Shown: positions 12,772-22,176, counted from the first letter of the stretch. The stretch is 64,000 bases of DNA from Sporosarcina cyprini (GCF_022048975.1 NZ_JAKMHX010000038.1:248001-312000), one strand, 5' to 3'. Numbers and translations: made by a program. The notes: generated by a model from the sequence alone, not told the origin.

Positions 12772-12990
12772 AAAAAAATCCCCGTCCCCATAAAGGGACG
12801 AGGAATGAGTCTCGCGTTACCACCCTAGTTGCAATGGACGATTGCCCACTGCCTCTCAGCCACCGTAACGGGGTGTTCCGGGATTGCGTTTCTTCAATCC
12901 GGCTCCAGAGTGATTTTCGTCTCCGTATCTACGTCCGGGCTTCCACCAACCCCGGCTCGCTATGCGTGAATATCGGAAAGTACTGTCTCT
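12772..12990 (-). promoter_or_regulatory. T-box leader (tRNA-Ile sensing) upstream of ileS
   Basis: On the minus strand the leader shows the distal stem I pattern AGCGAGCCGGGGTTGGTGGA followed by GCCCGG, the T-box sequence AGGGTGGTAACGCG (12813-12826), and a terminator CCTCGTCCC-TTTAT-GGGGACGGGG with a T run (12772-12802). A candidate specifier codon ATC (Ile) lies at 12912-12914 inside GAAAATCACT. Uncharged tRNA-Ile would stabilise the antiterminator and switch on ileS. Type and target are firm; the specifier position is inferred. Confidence 0.9.
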
Positions 12991-13021
12991 TTCAATGCCT
13001 GTCGTTCATTATATGCACATT

Positions 13022-13051
13022 ATTATAGTTGTGAATGAAAAGAAAAGTCAA
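13022..13051 (-). promoter_or_regulatory. Sigma-A promoter of the ileS T-box transcript
   Basis: Minus strand TTGACT (13046-13051), an 18-bp spacer, TATAAT (13022-13027), just downstream of the divIVA stop codon and just upstream of the T-box leader. Confidence 0.8.
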
Positions 13052-13055
13052 GCTT

Positions 13056-13562
13056 TCATTCCTGATCAGCAGCCGCTTCGAGCTTTTCTGTATCTGGAAC
13101 ATATTCCATCAGGCGATCCCAATCCTCTGTCTTGATTAAATCAAGCTGCGCTTCGATCAGCATTTTGAAACGGTTTCTGAAAACTTTGGACTGCTTTTTC
13201 AAATCTTCGATCTCCAGAGCGATCCGGCGTGCTCTGGAAAGTGCTTCGTTAACAATCCGGTCTGCATTCTTTTCCGCTTCTTTAATAATCAACTTGGATT
13301 CTTGCATCGAATTGCGTCTCACGTCCTCAGCAGCCTCTTGGGCAATAAGGATTGATTTTTGGAGCGTTTCTTCGATCGAGTTGAAATGCGAAATCTGCTC
13401 CTTCGTTTCTTTCAGGTCACTTTTCAATTTCTTATTCTCATCCAAGACATTTTCATAGTCTTTCATAATCTGTTCCAGAAACTCGTTCACTTCATCTTCA
13501 TCATATCCGCGGAATCCGCGGCTGAATTCTTTATTATGTATGTCAAGTGGTGACAGTGCCAT
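13056..13562 (-). CDS. divIVA: Cell-division and polarity protein DivIVA
   Basis: Coiled-coil protein that binds negatively curved membrane at septa and poles and organises Min and sporulation partners. 168 aa. The N-terminal membrane-binding domain carries the signature MALSPLDIHNKEFSRGFRGY, followed by long coiled-coil heptads (about residues 30-140) and an acidic tail. The position between ylmH and ileS matches B. subtilis. ATG start with GGGGAG upstream. Confidence 0.97.
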   Translation of the reverse strand: MALSPLDIHNKEFSRGFRGYDEDEVNEFLEQIMKDYENVLDENKKLKSDLKETKEQISHFNSIEETLQKSILIAQEAAEDVRRNSMQESKLIIKEAEKNADRIVNEALSRARRIALEIEDLKKQSKVFRNRFKMLIEAQLDLIKTEDWDRLMEYVPDTEKLEAAADQE

Positions 13563-13651
13563 CTAGTGGATCTCCCCTTTCAGGTATTCTATTCTATTAT
13601 ACATACTGGCAGGAAAGAAAGCAGTAGTTTTTCGCTCGATTGTCTGAAAAA

Positions 13652-14428
13652 TCATTCTAACTTACCAATATTCAGACGAATTTTGTCTTTCTTTGTCCTG
13701 CCTTCAATCGTCAAAATTTTAAATCTGCCTGCCCCCCTGATCGAAATCATATCCAATTCATTGATTTCAAAAGACGTTTGATCACGGGTCGTCCAATTGA
13801 CTTTTACCTTTTCTCCGTGTATTAATGCAGAGGCTTTTTGTCTTGCACAATTCAGCAAGGAAGCCACAATGACATCTAAACGAAGCGAACTTACGATATG
13901 CAAACTTTCCAGCCATTGTTCGGTCGATGCTAACAATTTTTCAGGTGTGTCGACAGAATCTAGCCTGACTTTCGAGCGGCCGACTGAATCAAAATTAGCT
14001 CTCAAGTAATCCTTCATCTCGTTTGCCACAGCCAGCTGAGCCTGTCCATTGTCAATTAGAATATCGCCGAACTTTGACCGATCGATGCCAAGCGCCATTA
14101 ATGAACCTAAGACATCACGATGCTCCAATTGGACAAACTTGGAAGGGTAATGAATTTCAAAGACTGAAATCTGATAATCTTCTGGTGCAGGCTCATAATA
14201 ATCGGGATATAGAAGAACACGCTGCCTCTCCGCTTCTCGGAATCCTCCATCTGAAGAAGAGAGCAATCCGGCTCCTTGTGAGATCGTCTGCAATATAAAA
14301 CGCTGCCTTGGATCTAAAAATCCCGTCAGCTTCGGAGAATACGTATTCTCTACTTCATTAACCCAGCCAGACGCCATTTCGATGAAAGGCTGTTCATCTT
14401 TTCTGAAATGCTGAATGATCGAATCCAT
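13652..14428 (-). CDS. ylmH: S4-domain RNA-binding protein YlmH
   Basis: RNA-binding protein of the division-associated ylm cluster; homologues act in ribosome-associated quality control. 258 aa. An N-terminal region is followed by a C-terminal S4 domain (about residues 180-245: RLDVIVASLLNCARQKASAL, then KVNWT). ATG start with AAGGAG upstream. A small hairpin (14457-14483) separates it from ylmG. The conclusion rests on the S4 domain and on synteny with ylmG, divIVA and sepF. Confidence 0.92.
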   Translation of the reverse strand: MDSIIQHFRKDEQPFIEMASGWVNEVENTYSPKLTGFLDPRQRFILQTISQGAGLLSSSDGGFREAERQRVLLYPDYYEPAPEDYQISVFEIHYPSKFVQLEHRDVLGSLMALGIDRSKFGDILIDNGQAQLAVANEMKDYLRANFDSVGRSKVRLDSVDTPEKLLASTEQWLESLHIVSSLRLDVIVASLLNCARQKASALIHGEKVKVNWTTRDQTSFEINELDMISIRGAGRFKILTIEGRTKKDKIRLNIGKLE

Positions 14429-14456
14429 GTCGAAACTCCTTTTTGCTCTCTATATA

Positions 14457-14483
14457 GAAAAATCCTCACCCAATTGTGAGGAC
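14457..14483 (-). terminator. Hairpin/terminator between ylmG and ylmH
   Basis: Minus strand TCCTCAC-AATTGG-GTGAGGA followed by five T. The stem is short (7 bp), so it may be an attenuator rather than a full stop, because ylmH follows in the same direction. Confidence 0.55.
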
Positions 14484-14499
14484 TGTACAGCTTTATCCC

Positions 14500-14787
14500 T
14501 TAGAGGAGAGAATTTATTATGATCATGAAGACCTGCGCTAGGCCTCTTCCGATAAGGTTTAGCGCGAACAGCGCAACCAAAGGGGAAAAATCGATCATGC
14601 CAAAGGGCGGAATGAATTTACGGAAAAACCCTAAATACGGTTCAGCGATTTTCCCAAGTAAGATCCCAATCTTTGTTTCCCTGGAAGCAGGTACCCATGA
14701 CATTAAAATATAGATCACAAGTAGAATACTGTAAATATTAATACCATACATAATTAGTTGAAATAGTTTATATAGTAACACGGCCAT
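14500..14787 (-). CDS. ylmG: YggT-family membrane protein YlmG
   Basis: Small integral membrane protein with two YggT-type hydrophobic segments, linked by family and context to cell division and membrane organisation. 95 aa, containing the conserved PYLGFFRKFIPPFGMIDFSPL between the two membrane segments. I use ATG 14787, which aligns with family starts, rather than the in-frame GTG at 14799, which sits directly on the GAGGTG ribosome-binding site. It follows sepF closely. Confidence 0.9.
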   Translation of the reverse strand: MAVLLYKLFQLIMYGINIYSILLVIYILMSWVPASRETKIGILLGKIAEPYLGFFRKFIPPFGMIDFSPLVALFALNLIGRGLAQVFMIIINSLL

Positions 14788-14813
14788 TATGACTGTCACA
14801 CCTCATTTAATTT

Positions 14814-15257
14814 CTATCGTTCAAAATAATCGGTTATGGAGCCGGCTACTTCGACGTTTTCTGGGACGCATAAGAAGATATCCGTGCCGATCCTTTGGAT
14901 GTCGCCTCCAAGTGCGTAGACGGTTCCGCTTAGGAAATCGACAATGCGGACTCCCTGATCTCTTTCGATCCGTTGCAGATTGACAACGACAGCACGCTTG
15001 TTCTTCAAGTGCTCGGAAATATCCTGCGCTTCCGCATACACCCGCGGCTCCACCAAAATAACTTTTGAGGATTTTTGGATGCTTTGCAAGCTCACAATAT
15101 TGCCAGTCGGCTGAGGTTCGTTTGCAGTCTGCTTTCTAGTATTCACACGTTTAGGAGGTTCCTGCACTGGTTGCTGCACTTGGACGGAACGTTCTTGCTC
15201 AAATTCCTCTTCGTCCTCTAAATAGAACCATTTCTCGAATCTTTTCTTCATGCTCAC
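14814..15257 (-). CDS. sepF: Cell division protein SepF
   Basis: FtsZ-binding membrane anchor that bundles FtsZ filaments. 147 aa. An N-terminal amphipathic membrane-targeting segment ([11 protein letters not shown]), an acidic/glutamine-rich linker (about residues 15-60) and a C-terminal SepF domain (about 60-145: [20 protein letters not shown]). Start is GTG 15257, spaced six bases from GAGGG and giving the family N-terminus MSMK. Three bases separate it from ylmE. Confidence 0.95.
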   Translation of the reverse strand: MSMKKRFEKWFYLEDEEEFEQERSVQVQQPVQEPPKRVNTRKQTANEPQPTGNIVSLQSIQKSSKVILVEPRVYAEAQDISEHLKNKRAVVVNLQRIERDQGVRIVDFLSGTVYALGGDIQRIGTDIFLCVPENVEVAGSITDYFER

Positions 15258-15259
15258 TG

Positions 15260-15946
15260 TTATCCCTCACTCTCTGTCCCGACTAACGCGGTTCCGATTC
15301 TGACATGAGTCGCGCCTTCTTCAATTGCAATTGTATAGTCATTCGACATGCCCATGGACAGCAACTGGCATGGAGCATGATCCAGCTGCTTTGCTGCCAT
15401 TTCATCACGCAGCTCCCGTAGCGAACGGAAAACCTGGCGAATGAAATCCGTATCCTCCGTAAAAGGCGCCATTGTCATTAAGCCGACAACACGGATTTTA
15501 TCGTACACAGCAAGATCTTCTAAAAATGTACCGACCTCATCAGGAGTTAAACCGGATTTGCTTTCCTCTCCTGAAACATTGACCTGGACGAAGCAGTCGA
15601 CCGGTTGATCTGCCCGTTTCTGAATCTCTTTTGCCAATCCGAGGCGATCCAAGGAATGCAAATAATCAATTTCATTAATGAAATCCTTCACTTTTCTGCT
15701 TTGCACATTTCCGATGAAATGCCAGATGACATGATCTGTAATCGCTTGCCGCTTTCCTAGAAGCCCTTCAGCGCGATTTTCGCCTAAATGGACAATCCCA
15801 TCGGCGATAACTTCCTTTGCCCTCTCAGCAGAAACCTGCTTTGTCACCGCGACAACCGTAACGTCAGAAGGCTGGCGTCCGCTTCTTTCACAAGCAGCTA
15901 TGATTTCTTGTTCAATATGATCAATTCGACTCTTGAGTGCGTCCAT
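15260..15946 (-). CDS. ylmE: YggS-family pyridoxal-phosphate-binding protein (PLP homeostasis)
   Basis: Single-domain PLP-binding TIM-barrel protein of the YggS/PROSC family, implicated in PLP homeostasis and without a known catalytic reaction. 228 aa. The PLP-lysine motif [18 protein letters not shown] lies near residue 28, [10 protein letters not shown] near residue 75, and the GMSNDY phosphate-binding segment near residue 200. Its position upstream of sepF is the usual one in Bacillales. The ribosome-binding site is weak. Confidence 0.94.
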   Translation of the reverse strand: MDALKSRIDHIEQEIIAACERSGRQPSDVTVVAVTKQVSAERAKEVIADGIVHLGENRAEGLLGKRQAITDHVIWHFIGNVQSRKVKDFINEIDYLHSLDRLGLAKEIQKRADQPVDCFVQVNVSGEESKSGLTPDEVGTFLEDLAVYDKIRVVGLMTMAPFTEDTDFIRQVFRSLRELRDEMAAKQLDHAPCQLLSMGMSNDYTIAIEEGATHVRIGTALVGTESEG

Positions 15947-16016
15947 ACAATTATCACTACTTTTCTTCTACTTTGCTTTATTGTATCAAGCAAACACGCA
16001 CATATCAACGTTTAGC

Positions 16017-16262
16017 TTATCCGTTCTCACTTTTCTTTCCAATTAAAACGATATCTTTTCCGATCGTCACCACTTCTGCATACTTGACCTGTTTCAAATC
16101 TTTCATTTTTGAATCAGAAAAAAACGACCGCTCTGCACCTCCTACATGCAGTGAATCAACCTTGCCACTTTTAATGTCAATTGTGGCGTCTTGGACAAAT
16201 CCTAAAAATGATCCTCTTCTCACTTCGATGACTTCCTTCTTCTGTAAATCTGTAAATTTCAT
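16017..16262 (-). CDS. ylmC: PRC-barrel sporulation protein YlmC/YmxH family
   Basis: Small (81 aa) PRC-barrel-like protein of the YlmC/YmxH family, commonly found in endospore formers next to sigG; function unknown. Visible features are the start MKFTDLQKKEVIEVRRGSFL and a central LGFVQDATIDIKSGKVDSLHV strand pattern. I place the start at ATG 16262 behind GGGAGGAGAGGCA; longer in-frame readings add a hydrophobic stretch not found in the family. ylmD, which lies between ylmC and ylmE in B. subtilis, is absent. The 316 bp upstream to sigG (16263-16578) shows no gene or clear signal. Confidence 0.85.
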   Translation of the reverse strand: MKFTDLQKKEVIEVRRGSFLGFVQDATIDIKSGKVDSLHVGGAERSFFSDSKMKDLKQVKYAEVVTIGKDIVLIGKKSENG

Positions 16263-16578
16263 TGCCTCTCCTCCCTTCTTACTAAGATATGAAGGAGCCG
16301 GCAAAAAAAGCAATAGGACAAGCACTAGATCGAAGAAGAAGCCTTTTAGAAATAACCTAGCTGCTAATTGTGATTTTTAAGGAGTAAAAAAAGATTTCCG
16401 AGTAACGAAAAACAACAAACAGATCTGTGTCTACTGTCGAGAGCAGACCAATTGAGCATAACAGTTCCTAAACTGCGCATAATTAAACGACAGCATAGCT
16501 GCCACATGTTTCCCCGTTCTGCTACAAAACATCCAAAAGGCGATTGGAATGAATCCAACCGCCTTCAACTTGCCATTT

Positions 16579-17364
16579 TCATTTTTTACTTTCCATGCCA
16601 TCACGTATGATTTTGATTGCATTCTTCTCAAGACGGGAGATTTGAGCTTGGGAAATGCCGAGTTCCTTTGCAATCTCCGTTTGGGTCTGGCCCAGATAGA
16701 ACCGTTTTGAAAGTATCAGCTGCTGCCTTTCACTCATCTCGGATACTGTTTCTTTCACAGCTACATAGGTGAGCCATCGTTCTTCCGATACGGTTTTGTC
16801 CTGCAACTGATCCATAATGAATACCGGATCGCCACCATCGCTGTTCATCGGCTCATGAAGTGACATAGGATCTTGAATCGCATCTAAGGCAAATAAAATA
16901 TCATCTTCCGGGATGCCGGTCGCTTCAGCCAAGTCCGATATCCGGGGTTCTTTTTGGTGTTCGTTAATATATTGCTCTTTTGCCTTGATCGCTTTGTAGG
17001 CAATATCCCGTAAGGATCGGGAAACACGGATTGCATGATGATCACGCAAATGCCGTTTGATTTCTCCGATGATCATCGGAACTGCATATGTTGAAAACCG
17101 GACGTTATGTTTCAAGTCGAAGTTATCAATCGATTTTAGCAAGCCGATGCACCCGACTTGGAATAGGTCATCCGCCTGTTCACCGCGATATGCAAAGCGT
17201 TGAACGAGGCTTAGTACTAATCGTAGGTTTCCGACGACAAGTTCTTCCCGAGCTGATTCGTCACCGTTTTGAAGCCGAATAAAAGTTTCTTTCATCACTT
17301 CGTTCGACAGTAATGGCAAGTTGGACGTATCGATACCGCAGATTTCCACTCTAGTACGCATCAT
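16579..17364 (-). CDS. sigG: RNA polymerase sporulation sigma factor SigG
   Basis: Late forespore-specific sigma factor. 261 aa. The N-terminus MMRTRVEICGIDTSNLPLLS carries the gatekeeper/SpoIIAB-contact segment typical of SigG. Region 2 (DLFQVGCIGLLKSIDNFDL, FSTYAVPMIIGEIKRHLRD) and region 4.2 helix-turn-helix (TQTEIAKELGISQAQISRLE) are intact. Start: ATG 17364, eight bases from GGAGG. A sigma-F-like promoter lies upstream (17403-17431). The order spoIIGA-sigE-sigG is conserved in spore formers. Confidence 0.96.
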   Translation of the reverse strand: MMRTRVEICGIDTSNLPLLSNEVMKETFIRLQNGDESAREELVVGNLRLVLSLVQRFAYRGEQADDLFQVGCIGLLKSIDNFDLKHNVRFSTYAVPMIIGEIKRHLRDHHAIRVSRSLRDIAYKAIKAKEQYINEHQKEPRISDLAEATGIPEDDILFALDAIQDPMSLHEPMNSDGGDPVFIMDQLQDKTVSEERWLTYVAVKETVSEMSERQQLILSKRFYLGQTQTEIAKELGISQAQISRLEKNAIKIIRDGMESKK

Positions 17365-17402
17365 TCGCTTTTCCTCCGCTTTCTGTAGATGACTGTAGTG
17401 GA

Positions 17403-17431
17403 TAGTTTGTCCTCCGAATTACAGAATATGC
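17403..17431 (-). promoter_or_regulatory. Putative sigma-F promoter of sigG
   Basis: On the minus strand GCATA (17427-17431), a 14-bp spacer, then GGACAAACTA (17403-17412), which fits the sigma-F -10 pattern GGnnAnAnTR. The spacer is one base shorter than usual. B. subtilis sigG is transcribed by sigma-F, so the location is right. Confidence 0.55.
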
Positions 17432-17458
17432 GAAAAAGGGAAGCGCCAATTATAACCA

Positions 17459-18169
17459 TCAGGCAATCGGATGATTCAATCGATCACGTAAATCCGATAT
17501 GATTTTCTTCTCAAGCCGGGAGATATACGACTGGGAAATGCCTAATAACTCCGCCACTTCCTTCTGCGTCATTTCAAGCTGGCCCGTCAGGCCAAACCGG
17601 CATTCCATAATATAACGCTCTCGTTCATCGAGCAGCATGATCGCTTCAATCATATGCTGCCTTTCCAATTTTTTTTCGACATCATCAATGATAATATGCT
17701 CATCCGTACCCAGAATATCAGATAACAGCAATTCATTGCCGTCTGCATCTGAATTCAGAGGCTCATCAAAGGAAATTTCTGATTTGGTTCGGTTCGTTTT
17801 GCGCAAGTGCATAAGAATCTCATTTTCAATGCATCTTGAAGCATAGGTAGCCAATTTTATGTTTTTGTCGCTTTTGAATGTCTCAATCGCTTTGATCAAC
17901 CCGATTGTCCCGATACTGATCAAATCCTCGATATGAGTATTCGTATTGTCAAAACGTCTTGCAATATAGACGACTAGTCGAAGATTCTTTTCAATTAATG
18001 TATCTCTCGCTTCCATATCGCCTTCCATGAATGCACGGATTGTCTGCGCTTCTTCTTCCCTCGTCAATGGCTTCGGAAGTGATTCATGGCCCCCAATATA
18101 AAAGGTGCCCCGTTTTCTCCGGAAAAAACTTGTTAAGATCGACAACCAACTCTTCAACTTATACCACAT
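17459..18169 (-). CDS. sigE: RNA polymerase sporulation sigma factor SigE (pro-sigma-E)
   Basis: Early mother-cell sigma factor, made as an inactive precursor. 236 aa. The first roughly 25 residues ([10 protein letters not shown]...FYIGG) form an amphipathic, membrane-associated pro-sequence ahead of the conserved YIGG near the processing site used by SpoIIGA. Region 2 ([37 protein letters not shown]) and region 4 ([20 protein letters not shown]) are complete. I start at ATG 18169 behind GGGG, overlapping spoIIGA by 11 bp, because an upstream extension would precede the pro-sequence. This overlap couples the protease and its substrate. Confidence 0.96.
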   Translation of the reverse strand: MWYKLKSWLSILTSFFRRKRGTFYIGGHESLPKPLTREEEAQTIRAFMEGDMEARDTLIEKNLRLVVYIARRFDNTNTHIEDLISIGTIGLIKAIETFKSDKNIKLATYASRCIENEILMHLRKTNRTKSEISFDEPLNSDADGNELLLSDILGTDEHIIIDDVEKKLERQHMIEAIMLLDERERYIMECRFGLTGQLEMTQKEVAELLGISQSYISRLEKKIISDLRDRLNHPIA

Positions 18170-19013
18170 GCGCAGTTCCCCTTTCCTTTGATATGGACTC
18201 CATAGCAGAAACGTGTAATATTGCGTCCGCCCCATCCGGATAACGATTGTCCTCTTTTGTCAGCACGAGATAACCGGGTTGCAATTGATCACCCTCATCC
18301 AATCTCCACCACTCGTACTTAAATCCGATTGCCCAGCTTACTCCTTGTACTGTAGTAAGGCGGATCAGCCGGATCCCTTTTTGATATTCAGCTGGAAAAG
18401 AACTTACATTAGCCAGTTTTTTCGGGTTCCATTGTTCGAGCGGGCCAATTAAATCCTCTGGGATCATCTGTTTTACCGCCCGATAGGAAACGAAATGCAC
18501 CGGCGCTCCTGTCATCGGCTCTGTACAACTATTGCCGGTGTCAATGAACACCTGCATCCGAATGTCTTGTTTCCATATTCGCAGAGTTGACATGCAAGCA
18601 AAGTCATCCATCTGCTTAGCCACACGCACATCCAGCCATTTTCCTTTAAAGATTGATAATGAAATGAAAGCAATGAGTGCACTAAGAAAGACAGAAAGGT
18701 AAGCCGGCAGCGGAAAGGACTGTGCGGAATAAACGGTCAGCAGGCCACCGGAAAACAAGGCACCCACTAAGACAATTCCTACCGCTTTCCGCCATACGGC
18801 CAAGGCTTTCCCAAAAGCAAAAAATGTCATGAGCAGAAACGAGATAATCATGCTGATGAAAGAGGATGAAAATAATGTGACGGGTAAGGCACCTGCAAAG
18901 GAGGCGAACCAAAGTCGTCCACGGGCGGCCTGCAGGTTTCCTGTCTTGTTCGCAAAAGAAAGCACGGCAAAATTAAAAACCATATTAATCGCGATGATCA
19001 GCTCACCATACAT
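18159..19013 (-). CDS. spoIIGA: Sigma-E processing aspartic protease SpoIIGA
   Basis: Membrane-bound aspartic protease that cleaves pro-sigma-E after activation by SpoIIR from the forespore. 284 aa. Five predicted membrane segments occupy about residues 5-125, followed by a cytoplasmic protease domain with the FIDTGNSC motif (catalytic Asp158). Start ATG 19013 follows GGGAGGG by eight bases; readings that begin further upstream are unsupported. The gene overlaps sigE by 11 bp and is preceded by two Spo0A-box-like sites. Confidence 0.95.
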   Translation of the reverse strand: MYGELIIAINMVFNFAVLSFANKTGNLQAARGRLWFASFAGALPVTLFSSSFISMIISFLLMTFFAFGKALAVWRKAVGIVLVGALFSGGLLTVYSAQSFPLPAYLSVFLSALIAFISLSIFKGKWLDVRVAKQMDDFACMSTLRIWKQDIRMQVFIDTGNSCTEPMTGAPVHFVSYRAVKQMIPEDLIGPLEQWNPKKLANVSSFPAEYQKGIRLIRLTTVQGVSWAIGFKYEWWRLDEGDQLQPGYLVLTKEDNRYPDGADAILHVSAMESISKERGTAHVV

Positions 19014-19060
19014 GAACCACCCTCCCTTGATGGTTAGGATAACACTTGGTCCATGAAATG

Positions 19061-19100
19061 TTTGTCGGAATGGGAATTTATTTTCTTCGATTATTCGACA
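19061..19100 (-). promoter_or_regulatory. Putative Spo0A boxes upstream of spoIIGA
   Basis: TTTGTCGGAA on the plus strand (19061-19070) and TGTCGAA on the minus strand (19094-19100) resemble the 0A box (TGTCGAA). In B. subtilis the spoIIG promoter is activated by phosphorylated Spo0A at similarly placed boxes. No confident -35/-10 pair was assigned. Confidence 0.5.
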
Positions 19101-19154
19101 GGCCACATATTACAGATGCCTGGTTCAGCCTCTTTCGTTTCACCTAGTTACAGA

Positions 19155-19192
19155 CAAAAAAGGACTCCCAGCCGAAATAGCTGGAAGTCCTT
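19155..19192 (-). terminator. Terminator downstream of ftsZ
   Basis: Minus strand AGGACTTCCAGC-loop-GCTGGGAGTCCT followed by six T. It ends the division cluster transcript before spoIIGA. Confidence 0.85.
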
Positions 19193-19203
19193 TCTTATTG
19201 ATT

Positions 19204-20373
19204 TTATTGTCTGCGCTGGCGGTTCCGCAAGAACGTCGGAATATCGAGCGCATCCTCATGCTGATTCGTTTGCTGCGGTTGCCGCTGCGGTTCGGATTGC
19301 GTGTGGTGCTGAAGCGGTTCTTCCCGTCTTGCAGGAGCGGCTTGCTGGGCAGGCTGCGCTTCCCGTTGACGAGTGCTGCTAAAACCTCCACCTCGGTTGG
19401 AACGCACTTGTGTAAGTTGTTCCTCATTAAAGCCAGTGGCAATGACTGTAACAATGATTTCGTCTTTCAAATCGTCATTGATGACCGAACCGAAAATCAT
19501 ATTAACATCTTCATCCGATGCAGACGCTACGATATCCGCAGCTTCCTGCACTTCAAACAAGCTTAGGTTGGAGCCACCTGTAATATTCATGATGACGCCT
19601 TTTGCCCCATCAATGGATGTTTCAAGCAATGGGCTGGAAATGGCTTTTTTCGCCGCTTCCGCCGCACGATTTTCGCCAGTCGACATACCGATACCCATTA
19701 AAGCAGAGCCTTTATTGGACATGATTGTCTTGACATCCGCGAAGTCCAAGTTGATCAGACCTGGCGTGGCGATCAAGTCGGAAATACCTTGTACACCTTG
19801 TCGAAGTACGTTGTCCGCCTCACGGAACGCTTCCAGCATCGGTGTATTTTTATCGACGATTTCGAGCAATTTGTCATTTGGAATGACAATAAGTGTATCG
19901 ACCGATTCTTTCATCGCTGAAATTCCGCCGATTGCTTGAGTCGAGCGTTTCCTTCCTTCGAAAGTGAAAGGACGAGTCACGACACCGACAGTCAATGCAC
20001 CAAGATCTTTTGCCACCTGGGCGATAACCGGTGCGGCACCTGTGCCTGTTCCGCCGCCCATGCCAGCTGTAACGAACACCATATCAGCGCCGCGCAGAGC
20101 TTCCTCAATCTGTTCCTTGCTCTCTTCTGCTGCTTTCTTACCAACTTCAGGATTGGCCCCTGCACCAAGACCTCTCGTGAGTTTTGCCCCAATTTGAAGT
20201 TTAACGCTTGCGTGTGATAGCTTAAGCGCTTGCGCATCAGTATTGACCGCAATAAATTCCACGCCTTGCACTCCATGCTCAATCATCCGGTTTACCGCAT
20301 TGTTTCCGCCTCCGCCTACGCCAATCACTTTAATGACAGCAAGCGAGTCGATATTTGTATCAAAATCTAGCAT
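19204..20373 (-). CDS. ftsZ: Cell division GTPase FtsZ
   Basis: Tubulin-like GTPase forming the Z ring. 389 aa. The GTP-binding signature [13 protein letters not shown] lies near residue 108, [12 protein letters not shown] near residue 19, and the T7 region [11 protein letters not shown] near residue 208. A glutamine/arginine-rich disordered linker (about 318-375) ends in the conserved C-terminal peptide DIPTFLRNR that binds FtsA and SepF. ATG start with AGGAGG upstream. Last gene of the cluster. Confidence 0.98.
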   Translation of the reverse strand: MLDFDTNIDSLAVIKVIGVGGGGNNAVNRMIEHGVQGVEFIAVNTDAQALKLSHASVKLQIGAKLTRGLGAGANPEVGKKAAEESKEQIEEALRGADMVFVTAGMGGGTGTGAAPVIAQVAKDLGALTVGVVTRPFTFEGRKRSTQAIGGISAMKESVDTLIVIPNDKLLEIVDKNTPMLEAFREADNVLRQGVQGISDLIATPGLINLDFADVKTIMSNKGSALMGIGMSTGENRAAEAAKKAISSPLLETSIDGAKGVIMNITGGSNLSLFEVQEAADIVASASDEDVNMIFGSVINDDLKDEIIVTVIATGFNEEQLTQVRSNRGGGFSSTRQREAQPAQQAAPARREEPLQHHTQSEPQRQPQQTNQHEDALDIPTFLRNRQRRQ

Positions 20374-20416
20374 CCGTCTCTCCTCCTAGTTCTCTTAACA
20401 AAGTAAAATTTCGCAG

Positions 20417-21703
20417 TCACTCGAAAAATCCATCAAAGAATTTTTTCGTTTTGCTTATCAATGATGATTTCTTCTCTCTCGGACGGTCATTTGCTTGTTT
20501 CTTCACATTGACTTGTCCTCGTTCAATTCCTTCATCCACCACAGTTGCAGGAGAGGATGGGGATACTCCGAAGTAAGCATCTTCCATGTAAGCATATCGG
20601 ATGAGACCCACCGCCGTTGCATACATCGGTTCACGAACACCGATGTACTCTGGCGTATGAATTCTAACCCTAGTTTTCAAAACGTGGCGGGCCAGCTGTA
20701 AGATGCCCTCCAGCTTTGTTGTGCCGCCAGTCAAGACGACGCCACCCGGCAGATCACGGATGCCCATTTGATAAAACTCTTCGAGCACAAGGTCAAATAG
20801 CTCTTCAAGCCGGACCCCAATGATCTCCGATATGTATCTTTGACTATACTGATCTTTGGAATCCGCTCCAATGACCGGTACTTCAAACAGCTCATCATCG
20901 GACGCATCATCATAGAAGGCATGTCCATATTGATGTTTGATCTTTCTTGCTTGTTCTGTCGGTGTTTTCAAAATAATTGATAAATCTTTTGTGAGATGGT
21001 CTCCACCGACCGGAAGAACCGATGTTGTAATTAAACGGTTGTCCCTAAAGATTGAAATTGTTGTTGAACCGCCACCGATATCGATAAAAGCGGTACCGTG
21101 ATTTTTTTCATCATCCGTTAATGCAAAGGTGCCTGCCGCAAGCGGCTGCAAATAGATTTCTCGAATCGTCAGGCCTGCACGTTCCACGCAGCGCAAAATA
21201 TTATGCACCAATGTTTTTGATGTTGTAATTAACGTACCGTCCATTTCAAGCCGGACGCCAATCATGCCTCGCGGATCTTTTATTTCATCATAATCATCCA
21301 CAATAAACTGCTTTGGAATAATATTGACAATTTCTCGTTCCGGCGGGACAGACATCACTTGCGCGGATGTAATGACGCGACCTAAGTCATCATCCGTAAT
21401 TTCACGGTTTTCGGAATTGACTGCGACGACTCCCTTGACGTCTTGCAAAATAACGCCATTCGCAGGAATTCCAAGGATCACATCCCGGATTTGCATACCG
21501 GTCATACGTTCTGCTTGGTCAACCGCTTTACGGATTGACTGCACAGTCGCGTCAATGTCAATGATCGTCCCTTTCCGTATGCCAGCGGATTGGACGTTGC
21601 CCACGCCGATAACATGCAGGGATCCGCCATTGACTTCCCCGATCAGTACTTTGACGGAAGAAGATCCTATATCAAGTGATACATAGATAGTAGATTGACT
21701 CAA
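20417..21703 (-). CDS. ftsA: Cell division protein FtsA
   Basis: Actin-like ATPase that tethers FtsZ to the membrane. 428 aa. Phosphate-1 motif YVSLDIGSSSVKVLIGEV at residues 7-24, the inserted SHS2/1C domain, phosphate-2 motif FIDIGGGSTTISIF near residue 202, the adenosine motif VVLTGGTTKLEG near residue 327, and a C-terminal amphipathic helix (TKKFFDGFFE). The start is TTG 21703, aligning with family N-termini. GGAGG is ten bases upstream and an ATG-TAA start-stop pair lies in between (21704-21709), which may tune translation. Confidence 0.97.
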   Translation of the reverse strand: MSQSTIYVSLDIGSSSVKVLIGEVNGGSLHVIGVGNVQSAGIRKGTIIDIDATVQSIRKAVDQAERMTGMQIRDVILGIPANGVILQDVKGVVAVNSENREITDDDLGRVITSAQVMSVPPEREIVNIIPKQFIVDDYDEIKDPRGMIGVRLEMDGTLITTSKTLVHNILRCVERAGLTIREIYLQPLAAGTFALTDDEKNHGTAFIDIGGGSTTISIFRDNRLITTSVLPVGGDHLTKDLSIILKTPTEQARKIKHQYGHAFYDDASDDELFEVPVIGADSKDQYSQRYISEIIGVRLEELFDLVLEEFYQMGIRDLPGGVVLTGGTTKLEGILQLARHVLKTRVRIHTPEYIGVREPMYATAVGLIRYAYMEDAYFGVSPSSPATVVDEGIERGQVNVKKQANDRPREKKSSLISKTKKFFDGFFE

Positions 21704-21798
21704 TTACATGGCACCTCCCATAACAACTCTTACATTCCATTCTATTGTATTATAGTCGTATTGTCTAAATATTTTCGCCATCGGCAACCCAAATCCTT

Positions 21799-22176
21799 TC
21801 ATTTCAAATCATTCGCCTCAGAAACCTTCCCCCGATCCGTCCATTTGGTCAGAAGGATCCTACGAATAACCGCTATATTTTGGAACAATCTGACTCCAAA
21901 TGCAAATACCGCAGCCAGATACAGATCAACGCCCAAATGCACGCCAAGGAAGGCAAGCGCGGCTGCTAACGCGATGTTAAAGAAAAATCCGGAAATAAAC
22001 ACTTTGTCATCATAAATATGTTGGAGATGTGCCCGGATGCCGCCGAAAAGTGTATCCAATGCAGCCAATACCGCTATGGATAAATAGTTTGCATAAATTT
22101 GCGGTATCTGAATATCTGATAGAAGACCAAGCGATATTCCGAGCAACAGTCCTAATAACGGCAACCACATTGTCAT
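21799..22176 (-). CDS. sbp: Small basic family protein Sbp (DUF1290)
   Basis: Small integral membrane protein (125 aa) with about three hydrophobic segments, conserved next to ftsA in Bacillales; molecular role unknown. The pattern LLGLLLGISLGLLSDIQIP at the N-terminus and AALDTLFGGIRAHLQ near residue 38 are characteristic of the family. It overlaps ylxX by 4 bp (ATGA). Confidence 0.88.
   Translation of the reverse strand: MTMWLPLLGLLLGISLGLLSDIQIPQIYANYLSIAVLAALDTLFGGIRAHLQHIYDDKVFISGFFFNIALAAALAFLGVHLGVDLYLAAVFAFGVRLFQNIAVIRRILLTKWTDRGKVSEANDLK

Noticed and set aside
12834-13028. 64-codon open frame in the ileS leader
   Set aside because: The sequence is explained by the T-box structure on the opposite strand.
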